A stretch of 64,000 nucleotides of DNA, from positions 2,754,501-2,818,500 of the forward strand of contig CANJKZ010000170.1 of the NCBI GenBank assembly GCA_947471745.1. The letters run 5' to 3'. The stretch is from Closterium sp. Naga37s-1. Its lineage: Eukaryota > Streptophyta > Zygnematophyceae > Desmidiales > Closteriaceae. Below the pieces are notes generated by a model. That model was not told the DNA's origin, searched no databases, and saw nothing but the letters and a program-made list of their open reading frames with translations. How positions within the stretch are numbered: position 1 is the stretch's first letter; every line of letters begins with the position of its first letter. Positions 24,454-33,526 of the stretch are shown piece by piece. The position numbers and the translations under genes were made by a program.

Positions 24454-24950
24454 ATGTCAGGTGAGTATATGATGGACATTAGGATAGCCAACGTACCAGA
24501 GGTTCTTCTAGGCCAAAACCGCATGGATTCACAGAACAACTCTGTAAGTCTCGTGGAGTTGGTTGATAATCATTTGCATAAGCTTTCATGTGATTCTGTC
24601 GCTAGCGTCGATACCGTTTGTTCTACATATGCCTCTATGGCTTTGCATGCTAGTCATCAAGGTAACGATCGCGAAGAACGACCTGTAAGAGTTTGTTCGA
24701 AAAGATAGGATGTATACGAGCATCATGCTCTGCAATGTTCTTTTTGTATCTGTCGTGAGTATACGCATACAGAAGGCGTACATGAAAATTGATATGTTGG
24801 TGTAGGAGCGATCGCGCATGACTTCAAGTTTGTTGTCAAGCACAACAAGAAGCCATATTCGTTTTCTGGTTTCCAACATGCTGCCGATGCAGCCTTTGCA
24901 AGGGCATATTTCATACATCAAAAATAGGCGATACGCAGGGGTATGCTATG
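24454..24950 (+). pseudogene. Helitron-associated open segments, unrecognised
   Basis: An 84-codon frame (24454-24708, starting MSGEYMMDIRIANVPEV) is followed by fragments reading HDFKFVVKHNKKPYSFSGF around 24810-24870. Composition matches the Helitron block rather than the Copia DNA on the left. Position suggests the Helitron protein's N-terminal region or captured sequence. No family recognised. Confidence 0.35.
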
Positions 24951-25415
24951 GATGTAACATTCGGATTGAACGTTGATTCTGGCGTTCCTATTCCAAATAG
25001 CGACCTGAACTTGAAGTTTAAAGACGTATCGATAAAAACGAAACCTTTTACGCCAAAAACAAAAGACAAACAATTGATCAAGTTTCATCAAGACTCCAAG
25101 TGCGGTCCCTATATAGAGTGCAAAGCATGCGGAACATTGCATTTTGAGCATAACATGGTTGGATCAAAGATAGAGGGATCATTCAAACGTATCTGTCGAT
25201 ATTCTACAAAATATGAAAGTAATGGAAAAGCATCACCTTTGTCTAACATTAATCGGTATGGTTTCGCTACGAGACCAGATGATATTTCGGATATAACAAC
25301 ACCAGAAGAACGATTAGTGAGCCCTCGTATACCATTCATGAAAATTCATTCGTTGCCTGTTGGGAAGCGATTTGGAATTTGTGGTGGGGTAATAAATATC
25401 CCCGTGAAAGGTTGA
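24948..25415 (+). pseudogene. Helitron DUF6570-like region
   Basis: 155 codons with a Cys pair (CKACG) and the stretch TPEERLVSPRIPFMKIHSL followed by GICGGVINIPVKG. This combination (accept-PR-PFM-I-L then G-V-N-P) is characteristic of the region just upstream of the Helitron Rep domain. It ends at a stop and the frame is lost downstream, so this is a fragment. Confidence 0.7.
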
Positions 25416-25513
25416 TAAAATGGTACAGGCTCTTCCACGATTACCAGATGTTACGCATATTATCAAAGTACAATTAGCTTGCTTATGAACAAAATGTACG
25501 CCCAACAGAAATT

Positions 25514-26037
25514 TTGAAAGCATTGCGTTTTCTTTGCAATGAAGATATTTTTAAAGATCACGGCATCCATCTCAACAAATCTAATATGAAACAATTAGAG
25601 TGTAGAGACCATGTGTCAACATCGAATGATAGTAACAACAATAACATTGAAATACCATGTGGATCAGCAACTACGACTCAGACGAAAGTGAGGATTCTGA
25701 TTATCACAATGTTGGTGTGATTGATACTCTCTTAGTACAAGAACCTTTTTATCAACAACCCTCACAATGCATAGTCCAGATGGCGCCTGACGAAAATGCA
25801 AAACCACTATGCATTATACTTGATAAAGATGTTATAGAGTTAAGCTTTCGAATGATTTATTGTGATCAACGAAGATGTGGAGGATCACGTAATGTGAATA
25901 TTTCATATTCGGATAAAGCCAATTGGGAGCTGAAACACATAAACAGTCGTCGTTCGACCACTATTCCAAATATCTTCTTCAAAATGTACAAAAAAAAAGA
26001 TCCTTCAGGTTCAAAACGTGATCGCAACAAGGGTTAG
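25514..26037 (+). pseudogene. Helitron linker between DUF6570 and Rep
   Basis: Two overlapping frames (25514-25720 and 25657-26037). The first reads ILKALRFLCNEDIFKDHGI just after the DUF6570 region; the second has an acidic start and ends basic (KKKDPSGSKRDRNKG). Consistent with the poorly conserved spacer of Helitron proteins. No catalytic motif seen. Confidence 0.4.
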
Positions 26038-26284
26038 GCAAGATAACATTTTTTTGCGTTGTTGCATCAATTAGGAAGACCAACATTTTTTTTTAACGTT
26101 ATCAATGGCGGACACAAAATGGACCGATCTCCAAGAAATATTCTTAAGATTCAACAAATTGCGTGAGAATCCAGCAAAAATACCGAATGGTCCAAGCGTG
26201 CCGCTCGATTTTGATACGATTTGTACGTTGGTTAGAAACGATCCAGTTACATGCACTTGATATTACGAATTCAGAAGAAAGGCA

Positions 26285-26488
26285 TTGTTTCATCGGTTAC
26301 TTAATAATTTATCTCACGTACTGGGAGGTATCGCAGATTATTTCTCGTTCGACGAGTTTCAACATCAGGGTGCACTACACACACACGCTGTTCTTTGGAG
26401 AAAAACAACAAAGGAAGACAATTGTGATAGCATAGAAGAAATTATTGCGTTCGCGAATAAGCACATCAGTTCGTCGTCTGAAGATTAG
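26285..26488 (+). pseudogene. Helitron Rep HUH segment
   Basis: Reads HRLLNNLSHVLGGIADYF, then EFQHQGALHTHAVLW. The LHTHAVLW stretch is the HUH metal-binding motif of rolling-circle Rep proteins in the usual Helitron_like_N context (E-F-Q-x-x-G-x-x-H-x-H). A TAG at 26486-26488 ends the frame, so the nuclease is split from its tyrosines. Confidence 0.8.
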
Positions 26489-26804
26489 ACTCTCAACTCT
26501 TGCGTTTACAAACCCATAAGCATTCTCGATCTTGTCAGCGTTAAAAGAAATGCAGATTTGGGTTTCCAAGATTTCCTCTTCCATCTACAATGGTATTGCA
26601 CCCCATGCCTACTTCACTAACACAAAGGGAAGATAAGAGAGAAAATTCATGTGAGCCTTATAAAGGAGCAATTAGAACGATTGTCATCCTCTACTAGTAC
26701 GTTCGATTCATTCTTAGAGATCTTAGGGCTTTCCTTGTGTGACTACGTAATGGCGATTCGATCCACCCTCAAGCGTGTTACGCTCGTTCTTTGTCGTAAT
26801 GTGA

Positions 26805-27362
26805 GTGATGACTACATATAGCTACAATCCAGTCATTTTGCGTGCATGGAATGACGATATGGATGTCCAGTTGTGCATTGATCCGTACAGCGTTGCAGCA
26901 TATATTGTTTCGTACATGACCAAGGCGAGTAAAAGTATGAGCGTTATGATGCGGCAAGCTGTCGAAAAGGCGCGACCACAAAATGGTGGTATTAAGACAG
27001 TTTTGCGATTTCTTGGTAATGCGATGCTGAACTCACAAGAGGCTTGTTATGTGCTCATTAGACTAAGGTATCGCATGACAACACGACAGGTAATCTTTGT
27101 GTATACAGCCCCACCTACCGAACGATTGTTAACCCTCAAGACAATCAGTGAGTTGCAGGCATCACAATTAGATAGCACAAATATCTATCAACCGTACGCT
27201 CTAATAGAACGATACAAGAGTATACCAACTGCTCTAGAAACGACGTGTCTCGCCGATTTTGCTTCTAAGTTTGAAATTGCACTACGATCGAGTGCAGACA
27301 ATCCGCGTTTGATTGGCCCTGACTTGCTGTACCAGTCGTGCTGGTTCTGTCGGCGCCTGTGA
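26805..27362 (+). pseudogene. Helitron Rep two-tyrosine segment
   Basis: 185 codons. After IDPYSVAAYIVSYMTKA (the two catalytic tyrosines in Y-x3-Y spacing followed by K) come GNAMLNSQEACYVLIRL and TTRQVIFVYTAPPTERL, the order typical of Helitron Rep. Ends at a TGA at 27360-27362, 20 bp before the Copia-A LTR. No helicase. Confidence 0.8.
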
Positions 27363-27381
27363 CCCCCGTTGCGGCGATGCC

Positions 27382-28073
27382 TGTTGGTGTAAGGGCCTAA
27401 TAAACTCAAGCTATTAAGACTTTATCAAACTTAAAACCTCTCCTCGGGGTCACCTCCAAGGGTCCTTGGGTGCCTGGTACAAGACCAGCCCCTATCCTCG
27501 GGTCTGAGTTTGTAGAGAGAGGGATCAAGAGGGACTTAGTCAAAACAGCAAGAGTACCTTGAACGTCGCGCAGCGTATCGTGCAGACCGTCGATCGGATT
27601 AAGCTGAGAATTTCCTACATCGAAGCTCGCTCCAAGAGCTTTAAAATGATTCAACTTGCCTCGCGAAAAGTTCTGCCATTACGAAGTTATGGCTCGGACA
27701 GCGTTTGCCTAGCATTGGAGTGATAGCGTACTAGCGTTGACTCGGGTAGCATTCCGCTGTCGCACCGCGTAGAAACGAAATTCCAGCAAGGAAGGAATTC
27801 GCTTGAATCAATTTCACTATATTCAGGTACAAACAGAGAAGGAATAAACAGCTCTAGCTAGCAAGGACCTTGGGAATCAACCTGGGAACAACCAGGGATG
27901 ATCCCAAATAATTCCAAGCAGCAGAACCAACCTGGCTGGACAAAACAGCAGGTGGTGGGTTGGTAAACAACCTCAGGTTCTGTTTTTCCAACCTGGGAAA
28001 ACAACAACCAGGTTCAGGTCCTAAAAACAGAACCTGTTTTGTCTTTGCCCAACCAGCCAAATGCTGGTTCCGC
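27382..28073 (-). repeat. Copia-A LTR, truncated
   Basis: Reverse orientation, starts TGTTGGTGTAAGG at 27382 and matches the family to GCTGGTTCCGC at 28073, where it fuses to non-LTR element L0. About 400 bp of the LTR are missing. No matching internal sequence adjoins, so it is a truncated solo LTR or a deletion remnant. Confidence 0.92.
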
Positions 28074-30498
28074 CACGCTGGAAAGCTCTGAGACGAGTTT
28101 TGACTTCGGGCCACTTCGGTCTTCTTGGCGACGTTTGGCGCAGTGTGAGCCGCGGTAGAAATAGAAGAAGTCGCCACCCTGCGACCGAATCCGGATTTCG
28201 CGCAAGCTGAAGGAGCGGGGTGAGTAACGACAGTGAAAACAGCTGGCATAAATTGGGCGGTAATCGGCGTGACAGGGATGGCTGACGACTGTCGCAAAGG
28301 GCCGCCACGTCCGAATCAGCGATGACTACGAACAGGTCTGTTCGGTTCGCCAATTCCCCCGGCGAGTAGTAGCGGGGGCAATGTGTTTGAATTGTTGTTG
28401 CACTGCCATTGCGCGCGGCTTGATTCCTCTGAGGGCGCCTTGGTGCTCCGTCCTGACCAGGGGTTGGAATCGTAGCCGTCCGATTCGCCGGTGGCACTCC
28501 TCCTTCCACGCCCGTCTCATGCTCGGCAGCTTGCCTCCCAGGCCTTAGACTCTCAGCTTCAACAATTTCTTCCTCGTCACTCTCACTTAGTGGCAGCGGC
28601 TCCTCCCTATAAGAAGGGTCCCCTCGATCCTCCTCCTCATAAGCCCGTTCTAGAGCTCTTAAAGCCTGTCTCCCTGCCGCCTGGAAGCCATTCTCCGGTC
28701 CACCTCCATCACCGCTAGCTGCCACTCTCCCTCAGCCTCGTCCTCCACGGCCCCTCGATGGTGATTGCTGGGCCGACCGATTATTCGCCAATGCGCGCTG
28801 GCGTTGTGTCGGTTGCGTACGGAATGCCACCGCCTGCCTCCGGAACGGGGACCATGGCGACGGGCCCCCCAACACTTCCTGCTCCGAAGCCCGTGACAGA
28901 AGACGTTGGAAACCTTCCTCGCCCCGCACCGTCGTTTCCCGAAGCGCCGGCGTCTCAGCCTGGCGACGGTGGTCGCCAGGCTCCTGTGCTGTCGGCGCCT
29001 CTTCCCGTCGCGCCGCCTGTCCCTCTCGCTGCGCCAACTGCTGCGTCTGCTCCGCTTGGCGCTCTTCAAGCTGCCGACCCCGCCGCTCCGTCTGCGGCCG
29101 CCGAGCGGGCGATTGTTGACGGCGGCGTGCCGGCCCAGTCGGTGGGGTCCGCCACCACTGACGTCCTGGGCCAGCCGGCGCTTCCCGCCGCTCCGGCTCA
29201 ACCGTTTGCACCGTCTCCGGCGCTTGTGTCTCCTCTGCCTGTGCTGGCGGGATCTGCTCCTGCACCGCCTGTGGCTGCGCCTCCCGCGCCTCCTGTGGCT
29301 GCACCTCTCGCACCGCCTGTGGCTGCTCCTCTCGCGCCGCCTGAAGCTGCTCCCCTTGCGCCGCCTGTGGCTGCTCCGCCTGCGGCGGGTCTGTCCGCGC
29401 CGCCCGTGGCCGTTCCCATTGCTCCGCCGGTGGCAAATCCCCCTGTGCTGTCTGCACAGCGTCCGCCGTCTCCTGGCCGTCGTCAGCAGCTGCCTCAATC
29501 CCCCGCGCGGCAGGACGAGCGCGAGACGTCCCGGCGCCGCCACAATTCCCCTCGTCGCCGCGGTTCCCAGACGAACTGGGCAGCGCAACGCGGCGGCCGA
29601 GGCGGCTGGTGGGGGCCGCGTCAGCGGGGTGGCGGCTGGGGGTATGACCAGCCGGTAACGATGGCTGACCTGCAGCGCGTGGTATCTGCTGCTGTGCGCG
29701 AGGAGCGGAACGGGCAGGCGAGCCAGAGCAACTCCCCGCGTGTTGCTCAGACCCCAGTAGCGCCTCCTCCAACTGCGCCCTCTGCCCAGGCTGCTCCTCG
29801 TCCCCCTCCGATTGTTCCTCCTCCTCCTGTTCCCGCCGCCTCAACCCCCGTCCCGGGGAATCCCCGCCAGCTGCCGTGGGTACCCCCTATAGCGGGGGTT
29901 GAGTTTTTGACCACGGCAGGGGGGCCCGTGATTGTGCAATATCCGTCCCTGCTGCCTGTGGATCCCCCTCCCCCGTCCGTAGGTGCGGCGCACCCGTTCC
30001 AGGCGCTGCTGGGGCCTCAGCGCACGGTTCCGGTTCCCGAAGTGACCCTTGGTCAGATCTGGCGTCTCTCGGAGGCTCTGCGGGTCGTACATCTGGTGCA
30101 GGTGTATGGCCACGCCGCCCTCTCCCAGGGCGACTCACTGGTGGGCGGCCCCCGGGGCGATTGTCTTGCGGCGGCTGATCGTCTCGCCGAGCTGCTGGCG
30201 CCCGTGTTGGCTGCGCCCGCGCGGGGTGGGCTTGCGGGGGTCGGGCCGCTGGGTTCGGCCGTGCGTGGGTTGCGCCGCCTGTTGCATGCAGGGACTGAAT
30301 CCGAGGCGATCGCCGCAGGCACGATGCTGGTGCGTGAGCTGCATCGCACGATGTCGGGGCTTGCTTGCTGTGTATGACGCGGATCAGATGTAGCCTCCGC
30401 TTGTGGTTGCTCCATGGCCTTGCTAGTAGGTTGTTATTTCTGCCATGTGTGTATGCCGTTGCTAGTTGTAGTAGTGCTGCTATGGTTGTACTTGCCAC
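28074..30498 (-). pseudogene. L0 sense frame: polyprotein N-terminus
   Basis: One reading frame from 30498 (MASTTIAALLQ) to the truncation, interrupted only by TAG near 29887 and TGA near 28730. Composition is Gln/Glu/Ala/Arg/Pro-rich with PQAEQPQAAQ-type repeats at 29150-29420. It then becomes acidic (LSESDEEEIVEAESL) and enters a globular region shared with L2 upstream of RT. A single long ORF is usual for restriction-like-endonuclease LINEs. The low-complexity part is hard to tell from chance because both strands are open. Confidence 0.55.
28758..30377 (+). CDS. Antisense ORF in L0
   Basis: 539 codons uninterrupted on the strand opposite the retrotransposon frame. Pro/Ala-rich repeats (PLAPPVAAPLAPPVAAP) in 29225-29420, an Arg-Gly-Trp segment (GGRGGWWGPRQRGGGWGY) near 29600-29660, then a C-terminal helical region of about 120 residues (LRVVHLVQVYGHAALS, LGSAVRGLRRLLHAG). 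L2 has a similarly built antisense ORF (36198-37439). Could be an open frame created by GC-rich codon bias; the resemblance of the two C-termini is the argument for a real protein. Confidence 0.4.
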   Translation: MVIAGPTDYSPMRAGVVSVAYGMPPPASGTGTMATGPPTLPAPKPVTEDVGNLPRPAPSFPEAPASQPGDGGRQAPVLSAPLPVAPPVPLAAPTAASAPLGALQAADPAAPSAAAERAIVDGGVPAQSVGSATTDVLGQPALPAAPAQPFAPSPALVSPLPVLAGSAPAPPVAAPPAPPVAAPLAPPVAAPLAPPEAAPLAPPVAAPPAAGLSAPPVAVPIAPPVANPPVLSAQRPPSPGRRQQLPQSPARQDERETSRRRHNSPRRRGSQTNWAAQRGGRGGWWGPRQRGGGWGYDQPVTMADLQRVVSAAVREERNGQASQSNSPRVAQTPVAPPPTAPSAQAAPRPPPIVPPPPVPAASTPVPGNPRQLPWVPPIAGVEFLTTAGGPVIVQYPSLLPVDPPPPSVGAAHPFQALLGPQRTVPVPEVTLGQIWRLSEALRVVHLVQVYGHAALSQGDSLVGGPRGDCLAAADRLAELLAPVLAAPARGGLAGVGPLGSAVRGLRRLLHAGTESEAIAAGTMLVRELHRTMSGLACCV

Positions 30499-30505
30499 CT
30501 CTTAC

Positions 30506-30524
30506 GCGCGGCCGAAGGCCGCGC
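30506..30524. other. GC hairpin in L0 5' region
   Basis: GCGCGGCC-GAA-GGCCGCGC: perfect 8-bp stem, 3-nt loop. The identical hairpin is in L2 at 37609-37627. A less perfect second GC palindrome follows (30527-30550). Confidence 0.8.
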
Positions 30525-30613
30525 TGTCTTCGGCGGCCGGCGCGAGCCGCTCGGTTAGGAGAGCAAACGAACCAGAAACTAAATAATGAGGCTCCAGGAC
30601 TAGATCCTAGGGC

Positions 30614-30620
30614 CTTTATA
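30614..30620 (-). promoter_or_regulatory. TATA-like box of L0
   Basis: Reverse-strand TATAAAG in the context TAGTATAAAGGCCCTAGGATC, shared with L2, about 115 bp upstream of the sense frame and 30 bp inside the microsatellite border. Confidence 0.5.
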
Positions 30621-30647
30621 CTAGGCTGGAGAGGGCTGGAGGACTAA

Positions 30648-30650
<3 letters not shown>

Positions 30651-30745
<95 letters not shown>

Positions 30746-30758
30746 CTCCTCTCTCTCT
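30651..30758. repeat. (CT)n microsatellite between L0 and L1
   Basis: About 108 bp of nearly pure CT (GA on the minus strand) with a TCCTCCTCCT interruption. The L0 5' end is on its left and the L1 3' end on its right. Confidence 0.97.
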
Positions 30759-32191
30759 ATCAAGCAGTCCATTAATAATATACGGGGTACAACCAGGCAA
30801 TACATGCATGCCAAGAGAAGCAAGACAAGGGCCTAGCCACTACCCCAACCCCTAAGGATCTCTACGGCACACGGCCCCCATAGTGGCTGGGTTGCTCCCT
30901 GCCCTTGTGCAGCTGCTCCGCTCCCTTAGAGCCCTCCCCGAGGGCCCAAGCTCCCGCCCCTCACAGGTCTAGGGGCGGTCCCCAGTCCAAGCGAGGTTCC
31001 CATGGGTCTGCCGGGGCTTGGGGATAGGCTCTTTCCGTGGCTCGGTTTGACTTTGCCAGGAAGGTGTTCGCCTCGCTCCGTTGTAGCGTTACCGACCAGC
31101 GCTGCCTGTAGTGGTCGGTGAGCTTGGAGGCCACTGTGGTCAGCCTCCCGTGCCGATGCTTCTTCTTTGCTGCCTATGTTCCCATTAGCCACAAGAAACG
31201 CTGTGTGTCTCGTGCTAGGGCTCCGTATGTCTCTACCGCCAGCCCCAGCACCCCCACATAGTCCGGCCGCCCCTCATACAGTCCCCTCTTCCCCCTCGCC
31301 GCCTCCTTGGCCGCCCATCCTGGTGGTTTCACCGCCCTTGTGTCGCGGCGTTGCAGGACCGGATCCGTCACCGTGACATCAGTCACCCACGTTTTGGCTG
31401 ACTCCCTATCCTTAAAAGCCAGGTCAGGTCGCTTGGGGTTAATAGGTTGCGAGTAGACCGTGGTCTCGTGCAGGGCAAGATAGTTCGCCTCCCTGGCCAT
31501 GCGCAATGCCGCATACACCAGCATGTTGTGCGTGTTAGTGCGGTCCGGCCCCTCCCCACATCGCAGCAGGTGGTTCGGTAAGCTGAGATCCCCGATCTTT
31601 GCCCGGTCCCCATGGCATGGGCAGTTGTCAGTCACCGGCAGCACCAGGCCTAGGCGAAAACCTAGGGCTATTCCGAACTGCCCCGGCGAGAATGTGAGAT
31701 CCCCCCGCGTGGAGATGGCGTGCAGCCAGTCTCCGGCCCCCACCCCGTGCAGGCTGAGCAGCCTAACTATGTGCCCGTTGTCTTTCCCCGGTCTGTCCAT
31801 CCTTGTGTTGCCGACAAGTTCCGCCGCCCGGTGGAGATTTATCTGCTGCGACAGTTGCTCCTGTAGGCGGCCCCTTCCACCTGTGTTGTCCCCTGGATCC
31901 CTCAGGATCTCCCGCGCTGTCTCAAGCAGCCTGGCCTGCAGATCCCGGATTAGCGCACCCCCCACCCCCGCCCCCCCGCTCCTGTAGGTGACACCAGTTC
32001 CGCCACCAGCTGCAGGTGATGGTTCGGTGAGGGCGGCATCTGTTGCAGCAGTGTCTGTGCCGCCTTCAGGGACGAGAGATGCCGCTGGTGCTTCCGACAA
32101 TGGGTCTATCAACCCCACTCCTCCCAACGCAATCGGCAACGTTGCCTGTCTCCACACCAGACTCTGCTCCAGTTCCTTGCTTGGCACCAGA
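30759..32191 (-). mobile_element. Non-LTR retrotransposon copy L1, 5'-truncated
   Basis: Begins (minus strand) inside a (GA)n tract at 32191 with the RT thumb region (ELEQSLVWRQATLPIALGG), runs through the endonuclease, a short 3' UTR, and ends GGACTGCTTGA-(GA)n at 30759. A 5'-truncated copy flanked on both sides by GA microsatellite. Confidence 0.88.
30964..32190 (-). pseudogene. L1 RT thumb and restriction-like endonuclease
   Basis: One frame with a single TAG near 31187. Zinc site CPCHGD...HLLRC (about 31625-31550), then THNMLVYAALRMARE, the catalytic stretch KRPDLAF...WVTDVTVTDP (about 31440-31370) matching the PD-(D/E)XK pattern of R2/CRE/NeSL-type LINE endonucleases, and the C-terminal HYRQRWSVTLQRS. 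The closest relative in the window is L2. All motif residues are still present in this copy. Confidence 0.82.
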
Positions 32192-32199
32192 CTCTCTCG

Positions 32200-32260
<61 letters not shown>

Positions 32261-32278
32261 ACTCTCTCTCTCTCTCTC
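32192..32278. repeat. (CT)n microsatellite between L1 and L2
   Basis: About 87 bp of CT repeat with CG and CA interruptions, directly bordering the truncated 5' end of L1 and the 3' end of L2 (AAGCAGTCC). Confidence 0.97.
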
Positions 32279-32581
32279 AAGCAGTCCTTCATTGATAGGT
32301 TCATAGGGGTACAGGCATGGTAGGAATAGAGCTAGACAAGCCTAGGCATTGGAGCTACTAATTATGCAAGGCAGGAACGTGAAGCAAGCAGAACATCTGC
32401 ACACAGACAAACCGGTCAGGTGAGGCATGGCAAGCAGACAAGGCGAGGCAAGGCAAACCAGCGAGACAGGGCACTGTCAGGCAAGGCCAAGCACGGTCAG
32501 GGGCGCAGGCAGGCAGGCCATTCAGGCCAATCATGCAGCAACCGAGCCATGGCTACATCACTGGCCAACACCCACTCCTAC

Positions 32582-33526
32582 CTACTGAGCCATCACAACC
32601 TCCAGCTCATCCTCCAGCACTTGCCAGAGGTCCCCCAGGCTAGGTTCCCAAGGGTCCCTAGCAGCCTGGGGGAACGCTGCCTCATCAGAGAGGTTTGACT
32701 TGTTCAGATAGGATGTTGCCTGGGAGCGCTGCAGCATCACAGACCAGCGCTGCCGGTAGTGTGCAGTGAGCCGTGCAGTCGTCGTTGTCAACTTCCCCTG
32801 GCGGTATTTCTTCTTGGCTGCTGAGGTGGCCAGTAGCCGTAGGAACTCCTGTGTGTCCGAGGACAGAGCCCCATACGTCTCAACCGCGAGGCCAAAGAAG
32901 CCGACGTAGTCTGGCCGATCCTCATATTCCCTGTGCTTCCTAGCCGATGCCTCCTCAGCCGCCCACCCCGGTGGTTTCCGTGCCCTGGTGTCGCGCTGCT
33001 GGAGCACAGGGTCAGTCACTGTCACGTCTGTAACCCAGGTCTCGTTTGACTCCCTGTCTCGAATCGCCAGGTCTCCCCTCTTCCTGAGGATCGGTGGGGA
33101 AAAAGCCGATGTCTCGTGGAAGCACGTGAAGTCCGCTTCCCTTGCCATCCTGAGGGCTGCAAACACTAGCGCGTTGTGCGTTCTAACGACGTCGCCCCCG
33201 TACCCGCACCTAAGGAGATGGTTCGGCACGCTCGTGTCGTTGATGTCTGAATACTCTCTCTTGCAGGGACACTTCTCAGTGACCGGCATGGACATGCCCA
33301 TGCGGAACCCCAGCGCCAAGGAGAACTGACCAGGGGCAAATGTAAGGTCAGCTCTCGAAGGCACAGCGTGTAGCCAGTCCCCTGCCCCCACCCCCTGTAG
33401 GCTGATGAGGCGGATGGCGTGCCCGCGGTATGTGCCTGGGCGGTCTTTGATCGTGTCAGCCAGTAGTTCCGCTGCTCGCCTCTCATAGATTTGGCGGGAG
33501 AGTAGTAGCTGCAGGTTACCCTGTCA
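32582..33526 (-). pseudogene. L2 restriction-like endonuclease domain
   Basis: Same frame as the RT ORF, separated from it by one TGA (33524-33526). Reads HAIRLISLQGVGAGDW, zinc-type CPCKRE...HLLRC (about 33275-33205), RTHNALVFAALRMARE, then KRGDLAI and WVTDVTVTDP (about 33090-33005), the acidic PD-(D/E)XK core, and a basic C-terminus HYRQRWSVMLQRS. RLE-type LINEs use this domain to nick the target. Ends at the stop at 32582-32584. Confidence 0.85.

Larger units (their letters stand above)
24314..27381 (+). mobile_element. Helitron relic (Rep part only)
   Basis: AT-richer block with three recognisable Helitron protein regions in order on the plus strand, separated by stops and frameshifts: DUF6570-like N-terminal region, Helitron_like_N with HUH motif, and the two-tyrosine Rep core. 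No PIF1-type helicase follows, because a Copia-A LTR begins at 27382. The terminal TC and CTRR-hairpin ends were not found, so the outer limits are only where neighbouring families stop. Confidence 0.8.
28074..30648 (-). mobile_element. Non-LTR retrotransposon copy L0 (5' portion)
   Basis: Minus-strand element beginning beside the (CT)n tract at 30651, with the family's TATA-like box, GC hairpin, long low-complexity N-terminal frame and the start of the RT-ORF domain (LSLLTPLLQLARNPDS...LPRLTLR, matching L2 at about 35310-35400). It is cut at 28073 by the Copia-A LTR fragment before RT. Confidence 0.8.

Noticed and set aside
32192..32278. Arg-Glu or Ser-Leu polypeptides across the CT tracts
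   Set aside because: Translation of a dinucleotide microsatellite, not a protein signal.
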